Below are positions 35,547-44,369 of a stretch of 64,000 bases of DNA, piece after piece. The notes under the pieces were generated by a model. The model was not told the origin of the DNA, did not search any database, and worked only from the letters and a program-made list of their open reading frames with translations. The stretch comes from Geothermobacter hydrogeniphilus. GTDB taxonomy: Bacteria; Desulfobacterota; Desulfuromonadia; Desulfuromonadales; Geothermobacteraceae. A program made the translations under genes and the position numbers. Location of the stretch: NCBI RefSeq assembly GCF_002898515.1, contig NZ_PPFX01000024.1, positions 1 to 64,000 of the forward strand, in the 5' to 3' direction. Numbering within the stretch: the stretch's first letter is position 1; each line of letters opens with the position of its first letter.

Positions 35547-36371
35547 ATGGTTCGCATCCTGTTGACACTCTGTATTGTCCTGGTCGCCAGTGCCCCGGCC
35601 TGGGCTGTCACCTTCAACCATAGCGAGCATGACGGTTATGTTGACGGTGCATCCTGTTCGACCTGCCATGTTTCAGATGCCCAGAGCATTGTTCCCGCCA
35701 AGAAGGTCTGTGAACAGTGCCACGATGCCGATTTCGCCAAAGGGGTTGATTACCCGAGTCTGGCCAGCCACGGTCCGCTCTGGGCTTTTCAGCATCGTGC
35801 CGAGGCCAAGGGGTCTGCCATCAACTGCTCGCAGTGCCACGAACAGGACTTTTGTTTCGAATGCCATACCAACGCCGGCCGCGCTGACGAGCAGGGCTCG
35901 TTCGGCAACAATCTGGCCAATGTGCATCGCAGCGATTTCCAGGTCAGTCACCCGATCGCCGCCCGCACCGATCCGCAGCTCTGCAGCAGCTGTCATGAAA
36001 CCAGCTTCTGTGCTGATTGTCATAATACCTTCAACCGCGCTGATCTGGCCTTCAAGTCCCATCGCCGTGCCTGGAGCGACCTGAAAACCAGTCCTTCGGG
36101 CCCGGAACACCGTTTTTACGATCAGAGCCAGTGCCAGACCTGCCATCCGAACTCGGTGCTGCCGTCGCATGACTGGAGCGGCAGCCACTCCCGCGAGGCA
36201 CGCAAGAACCTGGCGACCTGCCAGGCCTGTCACCCGGACGGTGATATCTGCCTGCAGTGTCACAGTGCCCGCACGGGGCTGAGAGTCAATCCCCATCCCG
36301 CGGATTGGGGTGATATCAAGGGACGTCTGGATCGCGCCGGCAGCGGCAAGACCTGCCGTCGGTGCCATTAG
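35547..36371 (+). CDS. periplasmic decaheme c-type cytochrome
   Basis: A 274-residue exported protein (signal ILLTLCIVLVASAPAWA, cleavage near 20) with ten CxxCH heme sites: CSTCH, CEQCH, CSQCH, CFECH, CSSCH, CADCH, CQTCH, CQACH, CLQCH and, as the very last five residues, CRRCH. The heme density (one per 25 residues) suggests a wire-like fold. Its place between the porin and the surface lipoprotein cytochrome points to the MtrA/Oma-like role of passing electrons through the barrel. AAGGAG precedes ATG 35547. Confidence 0.92.
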   Translation: MVRILLTLCIVLVASAPAWAVTFNHSEHDGYVDGASCSTCHVSDAQSIVPAKKVCEQCHDADFAKGVDYPSLASHGPLWAFQHRAEAKGSAINCSQCHEQDFCFECHTNAGRADEQGSFGNNLANVHRSDFQVSHPIAARTDPQLCSSCHETSFCADCHNTFNRADLAFKSHRRAWSDLKTSPSGPEHRFYDQSQCQTCHPNSVLPSHDWSGSHSREARKNLATCQACHPDGDICLQCHSARTGLRVNPHPADWGDIKGRLDRAGSGKTCRRCH

Positions 36372-36407
36372 TCGAATTTCTCCAACCTAAAGGATTCAGG
36401 AGGATTT

Positions 36408-39368
36408 ATGTCAAGAAAACTGATCGCATTCTTAGCGGCAACATTGGTGATCGCGCCCCTCTGGGGCTGCGGCAGCAACCGTGATTCCGGCGGCGGTGGA
36501 AGCACCGTGCAGACTCCCAACCAGGTTATTGCGACGGCCTCTTTCGTCGGTTCGACCCGGTGTCTTTCCTGTCACAATGACAAGTCCAACTGGGGGCACA
36601 CCCTGCACAAGGCGGTGCTGCGGGCACCGATGGATTTTTCTGCCGCCCAGGCCAATACCGAAAGTTTCTACGCCGGGACCATCAACAAAGGCTTGCTGCT
36701 TTCACTGGGTACGGCTTCCGGTGGGTTGAATGACGCCGGGACCCCGGATGGGGAGTTTGTTGCCTACTACAGCGACGGCAGTTCCTGGAAGACCCATTAT
36801 GAGCTCGGACTGGGGGCGACCGGCAGCATGGGTGCCCTGCCGGCGACAAGCGGAACCTACTCCCTGAAGTACGCGGCCCAGATCAGTAAGAACGGCAGCG
36901 AGTATTACGTCCAGTTCACCAATCTGGCCGGAACAGGTACCGCCACCTACAAGATCATGTTTACCTATGGCGGCGAGCGCAACTACAAGCAGCGTTATGT
37001 TCTGACCGGCATTGGTGCCAGCAAGCACATTTCTCCGTTGCAATACAATGACAAGTGGGGAACCGATCTGACTGTCAAATGGGTCAATTACAACGGGCAA
37101 CGCTGGTATGATCTGGCCAACAACGCCCTGGCGACCCCGACTTCGAAGGACTCCTTCGACGGCAACTGTGCCGGTTGTCATTTCACCGGCTATCAACTGG
37201 CCAAGAACGGCGCCGGTGAGGAGATCGCCGACGCGGTGGATGATATCAACGGTGCCGTCGATTTCGACGGCGACGGCAGCATGGATGAGATCAACGTCGG
37301 TTGTGAGGCCTGCCACGGCGCCGGCAGCGCCCACGCCAGCACCCAGAATCCGGCCTACATTATCAACCCCGCCGATCTGACTCCCGTTGAGGCCAACATG
37401 GTCTGCGGCCAGTGCCACATCCGTGGCAAGTCGATCGACACTTTCAACGAATTCGCTGATGCCCCGGCACAGGCGCCGTTCCCGGCCAAGCTTGACGCCG
37501 ACGGAAACCTGATGAAATTCCGTCCCGGACTGGATGACCTGTCGACCTTCTACAGCTTTGACAGCGGTGACGGCTCAGGTGCCGGAAGCTTTACCAGCCA
37601 GTACTGGGGTGGAGAGCCCTCCAGCGGTGATTTCCAGGCGTCGGTCAAGCATCATCAGCAATATATCGATATTCTGCAGGGCCCCCATTCTCCGACCGGT
37701 TCGGATCCCGATGTGCCCCGTTGTTACACCTGTCATGATATGCACAACAATTCCGATCCCGGCGCTCACCAGGTCGTGACCAATCGCGTGGATGACGGCG
37801 TCAAGATGACGACCGCCAATGACAATGACACCCTTTGTCTTTCCTGCCATGCCGGGATGCCGGGGCCCTTTGTCAACCTGACCAAGGAAGATGTCGCCAA
37901 CATGACCCCCAACGGCGCCTTCAACGATCAGATGGATGCGGTCAAGAAGGCGGTGACCGACCATACCCAGCATTACTATGATCCGACCAAGGTCGACGGT
38001 ACAAGTGGCGGTGTCAGTCGCTGCTCCAAGTGCCATATGCCGAAAACCGCCAAGTCGGCGCTCAAGTATGATATCCACGCGCACACCTTCGAGGTGATCG
38101 AGCCGGCGGCTTCCAAATCGACATCGCCTTCGGCGGGTGTCCCCAACGGCTGCACCAGTTGTCACACCGCGGCCGACGATGCGGCCCTCGATGCCCTGCA
38201 GGCCGAGTTTGATGAGAAATTCCCGAAAGGGACCGACGGTCATCTCGATGAAACCCTGCGCGACCCCAACCTCGAGTACATCGGCTGGGCCGCGACCGGC
38301 CACGCCAACTACGCCGATGACCCGTTCAACCACTGGAACGCCGACGGGGCCATTCCGACCAGCTGCGCCAAGTGTCACAGCAAGGTCGGCTTCCGGGACT
38401 GGGCTCTGGACGGCACCGTTGACGCCGCCGCGCCGATCGGCCAGGTTCTTTCCTGCGGCACCTGCCATGTCAACGGCCAGGATCCCGAGATGGGCAACGG
38501 CAACCTGGGCAGCACCGATATGCTCTATGATGACTTGGCAACCTACACCGCCCTGGCCAATGTCGTTTTCCCGAGCGGGGCGGCCCTGACGCTGAACAAT
38601 GACAGCAATATGTGCATGGCCTGCCACATGGGTCGCAAGTCGAAGGCTGACGTGGACGCTTATGTTCCCGGAAGCAATTTCGGCAGCGTCAATCCGCATT
38701 ACCTGGCGGCTGCCGCGGTGATGTTCGGCACTGATGCCCAGGGCGGTTACGAATATGCCGCCAAGACCTACGCCGGACAGAACAACTTCGGCGGTGTGAT
38801 GGGGGCCTTTGTGACCTGTACCGCCTGTCACATGAGCGGCAACGGCAAATCGACCCATCAACTGGTCAAGCCGGCGATCAACGATTGTCTCGCTTGTCAT
38901 GGCATTGATCCGTCACAGCCGGCCTACCCGAATGTCGATGCCGGCAACTTCAAGTTCAGCGGCATCCGCAGCCCGCTCAATACCACCGACTACAACGGCA
39001 ACGGCAATATAACCGAATCCCTCAAGGATGAGATTCGTGCCCTCGAAGCCGATCTGCTGACCGACATCATGACCTACGCCGCCAACCCGGCCGGTCTGAA
39101 CGTGCCGGTGGTCTACGATGACGCCACCTATCCCTACTGGTTCAACGATACCAACGGCAACGGTGTGGTTGATCCGGGGGAAAACGCCTTCTCGAATGCC
39201 TACACGGCCTTCGACACCACGATGATCCGTGCGGCCTACAACTACACCTTCAGTATCAAGGAACCGCACGGCTATATCCACCATCCGGACTACATCGCCC
39301 AGTTGCTGATCGACTCGATGGAAGACTTGGGTACGGATATCGTCGCCCGTGGTTATGTTCGCCCGTAG
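36408..39368 (+). CDS. 13-heme outer-membrane lipoprotein cytochrome c
   Basis: A 986-residue protein. The signal peptide ends in the lipobox LWGC (Cys near 21), followed by a Gly/Ser-rich linker. Thirteen CxxCH sites are visible (for example CLSCH, CAGCH, CEACH, CGQCH, CYTCH, CSKCH, CTSCH, CAKCH, CGTCH, CMACH, CTACH, CLACH), separated by large heme-free stretches, notably about 60-245. An EF-hand-like stretch VDFDGDGSMDEINVG and another, NDTNGNGVVDPGENAF, suggest calcium sites. It is likely the cell-surface terminal reductase of the conduit. AGGAGG precedes the ATG; a terminator follows. Confidence 0.92.
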   Translation: MSRKLIAFLAATLVIAPLWGCGSNRDSGGGGSTVQTPNQVIATASFVGSTRCLSCHNDKSNWGHTLHKAVLRAPMDFSAAQANTESFYAGTINKGLLLSLGTASGGLNDAGTPDGEFVAYYSDGSSWKTHYELGLGATGSMGALPATSGTYSLKYAAQISKNGSEYYVQFTNLAGTGTATYKIMFTYGGERNYKQRYVLTGIGASKHISPLQYNDKWGTDLTVKWVNYNGQRWYDLANNALATPTSKDSFDGNCAGCHFTGYQLAKNGAGEEIADAVDDINGAVDFDGDGSMDEINVGCEACHGAGSAHASTQNPAYIINPADLTPVEANMVCGQCHIRGKSIDTFNEFADAPAQAPFPAKLDADGNLMKFRPGLDDLSTFYSFDSGDGSGAGSFTSQYWGGEPSSGDFQASVKHHQQYIDILQGPHSPTGSDPDVPRCYTCHDMHNNSDPGAHQVVTNRVDDGVKMTTANDNDTLCLSCHAGMPGPFVNLTKEDVANMTPNGAFNDQMDAVKKAVTDHTQHYYDPTKVDGTSGGVSRCSKCHMPKTAKSALKYDIHAHTFEVIEPAASKSTSPSAGVPNGCTSCHTAADDAALDALQAEFDEKFPKGTDGHLDETLRDPNLEYIGWAATGHANYADDPFNHWNADGAIPTSCAKCHSKVGFRDWALDGTVDAAAPIGQVLSCGTCHVNGQDPEMGNGNLGSTDMLYDDLATYTALANVVFPSGAALTLNNDSNMCMACHMGRKSKADVDAYVPGSNFGSVNPHYLAAAAVMFGTDAQGGYEYAAKTYAGQNNFGGVMGAFVTCTACHMSGNGKSTHQLVKPAINDCLACHGIDPSQPAYPNVDAGNFKFSGIRSPLNTTDYNGNGNITESLKDEIRALEADLLTDIMTYAANPAGLNVPVVYDDATYPYWFNDTNGNGVVDPGENAFSNAYTAFDTTMIRAAYNYTFSIKEPHGYIHHPDYIAQLLIDSMEDLGTDIVARGYVRP

Positions 39369-39395
39369 TTTGATCTTCGGGTGAAGGGTCAAATG

Positions 39396-39434
39396 AAAAG
39401 GGCCGCTGCGGTGATCGCAGCGGCCCTTTTTTTT
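39396..39434. terminator. bidirectional intrinsic terminator
   Basis: A 15-bp stem (AAAAGGGCCGCTGCG with its complement at 39416-39430, loop GTGAT) is flanked by A and T runs. It serves the 13-heme cytochrome gene on the plus strand and speA on the minus strand, which converge here. Confidence 0.92.
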
Positions 39435-39451
39435 GCGTTGCGCGGTTTGTT

Positions 39452-41347
39452 TCAGGTCTCGAAATAACTGTAACCGTCAAGTCCGGCGTTGAAACAGGCG
39501 AGGATTTCCTGTCGTTGCGGCAGGTTGATGCGGTTCTCGCGGACCGCCTGCTCGGCGGTGGCCCGGAACCGGGCTTTGAGTTCGCGGGCGTCGTACTGGA
39601 CATAGCCGAGCAGGTCGGCAACACTGTCGCCCCGGTCTTCCCGGGTGATGACGAAGCCACCGTCCGCTTCGATCCGGACGCTGGCGATGTCGGTGTCGCC
39701 GAACAGGTTGTGCAGGTCGCCGAGGGTTTCCTGGTAGGCGCCGACCAGAAAGGTGGCGAGCACGTAGTCCTCGCCCGGAGCGAGTTCGTGCAGTGGCAGG
39801 GTGGCGCGGGTACCCCGGTCGGCGATGAAGCGGCTGATGCGGCCGTCGCTGTCGCAGGTGATGTCGGCGATGACCGCATGGCATTGCGGTTTTTCGGCGA
39901 GACGCCGGATCGGCGCCACCGGGAAGAGCTGGCCGATCGCCCAGTGGTCCGGCAGGGACTGGAAAACACTCAGATTGCCGTAGTAGATGGCGGCCAGATC
40001 CTCGCGCAGGGTCTGCAGGTCGGCGGGGAGCTGCTGCCCGGGAGATTGGCGCAGCAGGCGCCGACCGGCGGCCAGCAGCAGTTCCTGGGCCCGGGCGCGA
40101 TCGCGCAGGGAGAGCTGTCCGGCGGTGAAAAGCTCATGTAGCCGGTCGCGGCAGGCGACGATCTCCCGGTAATTCTGCTGAGGCGTCTCGGCTCCGATTC
40201 GTTCCAGCCGGGACGCCATTTTCCGCAGCAGGGGATGGGCCTCCGGACCGGGAATGAGGCCTTCTGTGGCGGGATCGAAACGGGTGACGTCGAAGATGTT
40301 GAACAGCAGCAGGGAGTAGTAAGCGACTGTTTCCCGGCCCGATTCGGTGATGATGGTCGGCGGCCGGTCCAGGCCGGCCAGGTTTGTCATGACCGTTTCC
40401 ACCAGCGCCGCGGCATAGTCTGCCAGGCTGTAGTCGCGGGACTGGCTGTCGCTGGAGCCGGTGCCGAGGTAATCGACCGCCAGTCCGCCGCCGAAATCGA
40501 TCATCTCCATCGCCGCCCCCTCGTTCATCAGCTCCTGGTAAAAGCGGCAGGCCTCTGCCGCCGCCGAGCGGATGTCGTCGAGCTGCGGGATCTGCGAGCC
40601 GAGGTGGCAGTGCAGCAGGCGCAGGGTCTTGAGCATCTCCGCTTCGCGCAACTGGTCGACAACCTCGATCAACTGGCTGATGGAGAGGCCGAAGATGCTG
40701 CGCTCGCCGCTGGTCAGGTTCCAGTGCCCGCCGACGGTGGTGGAGAGTTTGACCCGTACGCCGAGCAGCGGCTCGATGCCGAGCGCGCGACTGCGCGCGA
40801 GGATGACCGGCAGCTCCGCCGGGGTCTCGATGACGAAGATACAGTGGAAACCGAGCTGGCGGGCACGCAGGCCGAGGTCGATGAATTTCCGGTCCTTGTA
40901 ACCGTTGCAGATGATCAGGCTGCCGTCGGCCGGCAGGTTGGCAAGGGCGATCATCAGCTCCGCCTTGCTGCCGGCTTCCAGACCGTGCCGGTAGGGGGCG
41001 CCGAAGCGGGTGATTTCCTCGATCACCTGGCGCTGCTGGTTGACCTTGATCGGGAAGACCCCCCGGTAGCTGCCGGGGTAATCGTGTTCGGCGATGGCGT
41101 CGCGGAAAGCTTCATTGAGCCGCGTGATCTGGGCGTCGAGCAGGTTTTCAATCCGCAGCAGCAGCGGCAGTCGCAGGTCACGTTGGCGGACGCCGTCGAG
41201 GATTTCGGCCAGCGCCACCTGGACGCTGCCGTCGGCAGTCGGAACACGGACCGTCAACTCTCCCTGGGCGGAGACATCGAAATAGCCGTTGCCCCAGCGG
41301 CGGATGCCGTAGAGTTCGGCGGAATCGTCAGTGGTCCAGGTGCTCAT
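39452..41347 (-). CDS. speA: biosynthetic arginine decarboxylase
   Basis: A 631-residue PLP enzyme that converts arginine to agmatine, the first step to putrescine. Seen: the cofactor-lysine segment YRGVFPIKVNQQRQVIEEI, HCHLGSQIPQL, EMIDFGGGLAVDYLGT and the TESGRETVAYY motif. The length is typical for SpeA. ATG 41347 is chosen (GGAGCAG upstream), excluding an extension that runs into a repeat. speE lies upstream on the same strand, about 170 bp away across a repeat, so both belong to polyamine synthesis. Confidence 0.95.
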   Translation of the reverse strand: MSTWTTDDSAELYGIRRWGNGYFDVSAQGELTVRVPTADGSVQVALAEILDGVRQRDLRLPLLLRIENLLDAQITRLNEAFRDAIAEHDYPGSYRGVFPIKVNQQRQVIEEITRFGAPYRHGLEAGSKAELMIALANLPADGSLIICNGYKDRKFIDLGLRARQLGFHCIFVIETPAELPVILARSRALGIEPLLGVRVKLSTTVGGHWNLTSGERSIFGLSISQLIEVVDQLREAEMLKTLRLLHCHLGSQIPQLDDIRSAAAEACRFYQELMNEGAAMEMIDFGGGLAVDYLGTGSSDSQSRDYSLADYAAALVETVMTNLAGLDRPPTIITESGRETVAYYSLLLFNIFDVTRFDPATEGLIPGPEAHPLLRKMASRLERIGAETPQQNYREIVACRDRLHELFTAGQLSLRDRARAQELLLAAGRRLLRQSPGQQLPADLQTLREDLAAIYYGNLSVFQSLPDHWAIGQLFPVAPIRRLAEKPQCHAVIADITCDSDGRISRFIADRGTRATLPLHELAPGEDYVLATFLVGAYQETLGDLHNLFGDTDIASVRIEADGGFVITREDRGDSVADLLGYVQYDARELKARFRATAEQAVRENRINLPQRQEILACFNAGLDGYSYFET

Positions 41348-41378
41348 GTGCTGCTCCGGTAGAAGAAAGCCTGTTGAT

Positions 41379-41508
41379 GCCGCCAAGGCCTCCAGGAAAA
41401 CCTTTTTAACGGAGAGTCGCTGAGAAGCTGAGATGGAGAGAAAAGCCAAGCTTTAACCTGAATCAGTGAGCCCCTTGACCCTCTTGGCGTTCTTGGCGAC
41501 TTGGCGGC
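41379..41508. repeat. palindromic dispersed repeat (family B), copy 1, with MITE remnant
   Basis: Arms GCCGCCAAG (41379-41387) and CTTGGCGGC (41500-41508) enclose AACGGAGAG...GAGATGGAGAG-type sequence. A 20-bp remnant of the MITE-like terminus (CCTGAATCAGTGAG, 41457-41476) sits inside it. Related copies lie at 42383, 48902 and 53894. Confidence 0.7.
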
Positions 41509-41517
41509 CCGATAATC

Positions 41518-42363
41518 CTATTCTTCAATATTCTCCCGCGCGAAGGTCGGCAGCATGAAGGCGCCGAGGTGCAGGTCTTCGTTATAGTATTTGGTGTGGA
41601 AATCCCGTTTCGCGGCCCGCTCACGGTCGAAATCCCGCACCGGGTGGTATTTCTTGCTGGCAAAGGCGAAGCTCCACAGTCCCGACGGGTAGGTCGGGAT
41701 GAAGGCCTGGTACATCTCGACGATCGGGAAGACGGCGCGCAGGTTGCGGAACATGTCCCGCTGTATTTCCGCGTGGTAGAAGGGGGATTCGCTCTGCGCC
41801 ACCATGATGCCGTCCTCTTTGAGCGCCCCGAAGACCAGCCGGTAGAAATCCTCTTCGAACAGGCCGACCGCCGGACCGATCGGGTCGGTGGAGTCGACCA
41901 GGATGACATCAAACGCGTTCTGGTGTTCACGGATGTAGGCGAGACCATCGTCGATATGCAGTTTGACCTTCGGGTGGCTGCCGTCGATGGCGCTGGCCAA
42001 GGTGGGCAGATGCTCCACCGACTTGCGCACCACCAGCCCGTCGATTTCGCACAGGGTGGCCAGTTCGACCGCGGGATGGCGGACGATTTCGCGGATGCTG
42101 CCGCCGTCGCCGCCGCCGATCACCAGCACCTGCTTCGGGTCGGGATGGACGAACAGCGCCGGGTGGGCGATCATGTCGTGGTAGACGAACTCGTCCCGTT
42201 CGGTACACATCACCAGCCCGTCGAGCAGCATCATGCGGCCGTATTCGGGGGTGTCGACGATGTCGATCTGCTGAAATTCGCTTTTGCCGGAGAAGAGTGT
42301 CCTGTTCACCCGCAGGGTGATGCCGACGTCCTTGCTGTGCTTTTCGGTATACCACATGTCCAT
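41518..42363 (-). CDS. speE: spermidine synthase (polyamine aminopropyltransferase)
   Basis: A 281-residue enzyme that transfers the aminopropyl group of decarboxylated SAM to putrescine. Seen: MWYTEKHSKDVGITLRV start, QQIDIVDTPEYGRMMLLDG, the cofactor loop VLVIGGGDGGSIREIVRH, VDSTDPIGPAVGLF and the C-terminal PSGLWSFAFASKK. ATG 42363 follows CAGGAG; the next Met is two codons inside. It pairs with speA downstream. Confidence 0.95.
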   Translation of the reverse strand: MDMWYTEKHSKDVGITLRVNRTLFSGKSEFQQIDIVDTPEYGRMMLLDGLVMCTERDEFVYHDMIAHPALFVHPDPKQVLVIGGGDGGSIREIVRHPAVELATLCEIDGLVVRKSVEHLPTLASAIDGSHPKVKLHIDDGLAYIREHQNAFDVILVDSTDPIGPAVGLFEEDFYRLVFGALKEDGIMVAQSESPFYHAEIQRDMFRNLRAVFPIVEMYQAFIPTYPSGLWSFAFASKKYHPVRDFDRERAAKRDFHTKYYNEDLHLGAFMLPTFARENIEE

Positions 42364-42382
42364 GGGGGCTCCTGGAAGGAAT

Positions 42383-42732
42383 GCCGCCAAGACGCCAAGA
42401 AAATCATTCCAACGGAGAGCCGCTGAGAAGCAGAGATGGAGAGAAAAACCAAGCTTTTTGATTTAGTACCTGAATCAGTGGGTCCCTTGTTGGCGGACAG
42501 CACAAGTCATTGATCTGCCTGAGCTTCCCAAAAATCACCAGCGAACCTATGGGTGCGCTTCAGATTTTTGGAAATCTCATTCAGACCAAGCACTTGCACT
42601 CTCCATCCAACAGGAACTCACTGATTCAGGTTAGTACCGAAAAACAGATTTGAGGTTTTCTCCGCGCCTCTTCCTCTCTGCATCTCCGCGTTAAGATGTT
42701 GACTCTCTTGGCGTCCCTGGCGTCCTGGCGGC
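42383..42732. repeat. palindromic dispersed repeat (family B), copy 2, split by a MITE-like element
   Basis: GCCGCCAAG at 42383 and CCTGGCGGC at 42724-42732 are the arms, with AACGGAGAG / CTCCGCGTTAA inner parts. A full 162-bp MITE-like element with a 6-bp direct repeat (TTAGTA) interrupts it at 42469, showing that the MITE moved into the older repeat. Confidence 0.75.
42469..42630. mobile_element. 162-bp MITE-like element, copy 1
   Basis: Terminal inverted repeats of about 15 bp (CCTGAATCAGTGRGT) are flanked by a 6-bp direct repeat TTAGTA (42463-42468 and 42631-42636). It contains no coding frame. The interior has a second inverted repeat (CCAAAAATC / GATTTTTGG) around AGCGAACC...GGTGCGCT. 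Copies at 42844 and 59090 have exactly the same length. Confidence 0.85.
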
Positions 42733-42843
42733 GAAACGATTTTGCCTTGCCTTATAGCGTTCGCTCCCCCGGGTGTCAACGGGATTCGCTCCTTGCGCAA
42801 CTTTCCTTGACAATTCCGGCGGTTGCCGATTTACTGGCAGCAT

Positions 42844-43005
42844 CCTGAATCAGTGAATCCCTTGTCGGAGGATAGCACAAGTCATTGATCTGCCTGAGCT
42901 TCCCAAAAAGCACCAGCGAACCTATGGGTGCGCTTCAGATTTTTGGAAATCCCATTCAGACCAAGCACTTGCACTCTCCATCCAACAGGAACTCACCGAT
43001 TCAGG
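42844..43005. mobile_element. 162-bp MITE-like element, copy 2
   Basis: The same layout as copy 1, bounded by CCTGAATCAGTG and CACCGATTCAGG and flanked by a 5-bp direct repeat AGCAT (42839-42843 and 43006-43010). It lies 31 bp before the proC start, so the proC promoter is upstream of or within the element. Confidence 0.85.
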
Positions 43006-43036
43006 AGCATTTACATCTGATTCGGGAGAGGACTTC

Positions 43037-43849
43037 ATGACCAAGGATAAAAAAATCGGCTTCATCGGCGGCGGCAATATGGCCGAGGCCTTCATCAAGG
43101 GTCTGCTTGACGCCGGGGCCAAGAAGAAAAATATCACTTTTTATGAGCCGTTTGCCAGTCGGCGTGAACATCTTGAAGAGAGTTACGGGGTCGGCAGTGT
43201 CGCCGGGAATCTCGACCTGGTTCGGGACAACGACATCGTGGTGCTGGCGATCAAGCCGCAGATCGTGCGTGAAGTACTTGCAGACCTGGAAGGTGCTTTC
43301 GGTCGGGACACCCTGTTGATCTCAATCCTCGCCGGGGTTCATACCCATACCCTGGAGAACCTGCTCGGCGGCGCGCCGCGAGTGGTGCGGGCGATGCCGA
43401 ATACCCCGGCCCTGGTCGGGGCCGGAGCCGCCGCGGTCTGTGCCGGTGAATATGCCGAAGCGGGAGACATCGATCTGGCCTGTGAACTGTTTCGCGCCGT
43501 CGGAACGGTGGTGCAGGTCAGCGAGAGCCAGCTCGACGCCGTCACCGGCCTCTCCGGTTCAGGACCGGCCTTTGTCTATACCTTTATCGAGGCCCTGGCG
43601 GCCGGTGGGGTGCAGGAAGGGCTGCGGCTCGATGTCGCCCAGGAACTGGCCGTGCAGACGGTGTACGGTGCCGCCAAGCTGGTCAAGGAGAGCGGCGAAC
43701 ATCCGGCGCTGCTGCGGGAAAAGGTCTGTTCTCCCGGCGGGACCACCATCGCCGCGGTGCGGGTGCTTGAGGAACGCAGCCTGCGGGCCAGCCTGATGGA
43801 CGCGGTCGGGGTGGCGACCCGCCGGTCGAAGGAACTGGGTCAGGCCTGA
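43037..43849 (+). CDS. proC: pyrroline-5-carboxylate reductase
   Basis: A 270-residue NAD(P)H enzyme for the last step of proline synthesis. The N-terminal Rossmann motif is IGFIGGGNMAEAFIKGLL; VVRAMPNTPALVGAG and the dimerisation/active-site segment LDAVTGLSGSGPAFVYTFIEAL with SPGGTTIAAVRVLEE close to the end are all typical. GAGAGGAC precedes ATG 43037. It stands near the proline catabolic genes but is separated from them by a regulator gene. Confidence 0.96.
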   Translation: MTKDKKIGFIGGGNMAEAFIKGLLDAGAKKKNITFYEPFASRREHLEESYGVGSVAGNLDLVRDNDIVVLAIKPQIVREVLADLEGAFGRDTLLISILAGVHTHTLENLLGGAPRVVRAMPNTPALVGAGAAAVCAGEYAEAGDIDLACELFRAVGTVVQVSESQLDAVTGLSGSGPAFVYTFIEALAAGGVQEGLRLDVAQELAVQTVYGAAKLVKESGEHPALLREKVCSPGGTTIAAVRVLEERSLRASLMDAVGVATRRSKELGQA

Positions 43850-43858
43850 TGCCGCTGT

Positions 43859-44155
43859 TCAGCGCCCCGGAAACCCCTTCTTGTTTCCGGGGCGTTCCAG
43901 TGTGACGCAGTTTTCCGAGCTCCAGTATTCGGTATCGGTGATGCGCGGCACCTCGATAACGCGTCCGGGAACAATTCGGCGGTTGTGGTCGTGTTGCTGT
44001 TGCAGGGAAATGCGGACCCGCTTCGGTTTTACGGCGGTGATGCGACCGCGTCCGTGATGCGCTCCCTGCGCGTCGATCCAGTTGACCGCTACGGTTTTGC
44101 CGACTTGCAGCTTTTCATTTTCTTCGACCAATGCCTGGATCGGGTCTGGCCCCAT
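43859..44155 (-). CDS. hypothetical protein, small basic beta-rich
   Basis: A 98-residue protein without a family I recognise. It begins MGPDPIQALVEENEKLQVGKTVAVNWIDAQGAHHGRGRITAVKPKRVRISL, which reads like a small beta-barrel (KOW/SH3-like) nucleic-acid or metabolite-binding fold, and is basic overall. The start at 44155 has AAAGGGG upstream at about 8 bases; the frame extends further without a site. Convergent with proC, ending 10 bp from its stop. Confidence 0.65.
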   Translation of the reverse strand: MGPDPIQALVEENEKLQVGKTVAVNWIDAQGAHHGRGRITAVKPKRVRISLQQQHDHNRRIVPGRVIEVPRITDTEYWSSENCVTLERPGNKKGFPGR

Positions 44156-44369
44156 TGTTGTCGCCCCTTTCATTCTGCCGGTTCCGGTTTCAGTCCAGCT
44201 CCGGTCAGAGACTTGTCGATTCAATCTCCATGTCAGTTCAACGGTTGCAACCGCTTCTTCCTAGTTTCGACATACGTGGGGGAAAAATTCAATACAAGAT
44301 TGAATAAAGCAATGCATAATTGTATAATTCGCGTTCGTCGGGTTGATAGCCGGTTCGGGGAGGTCGCCA

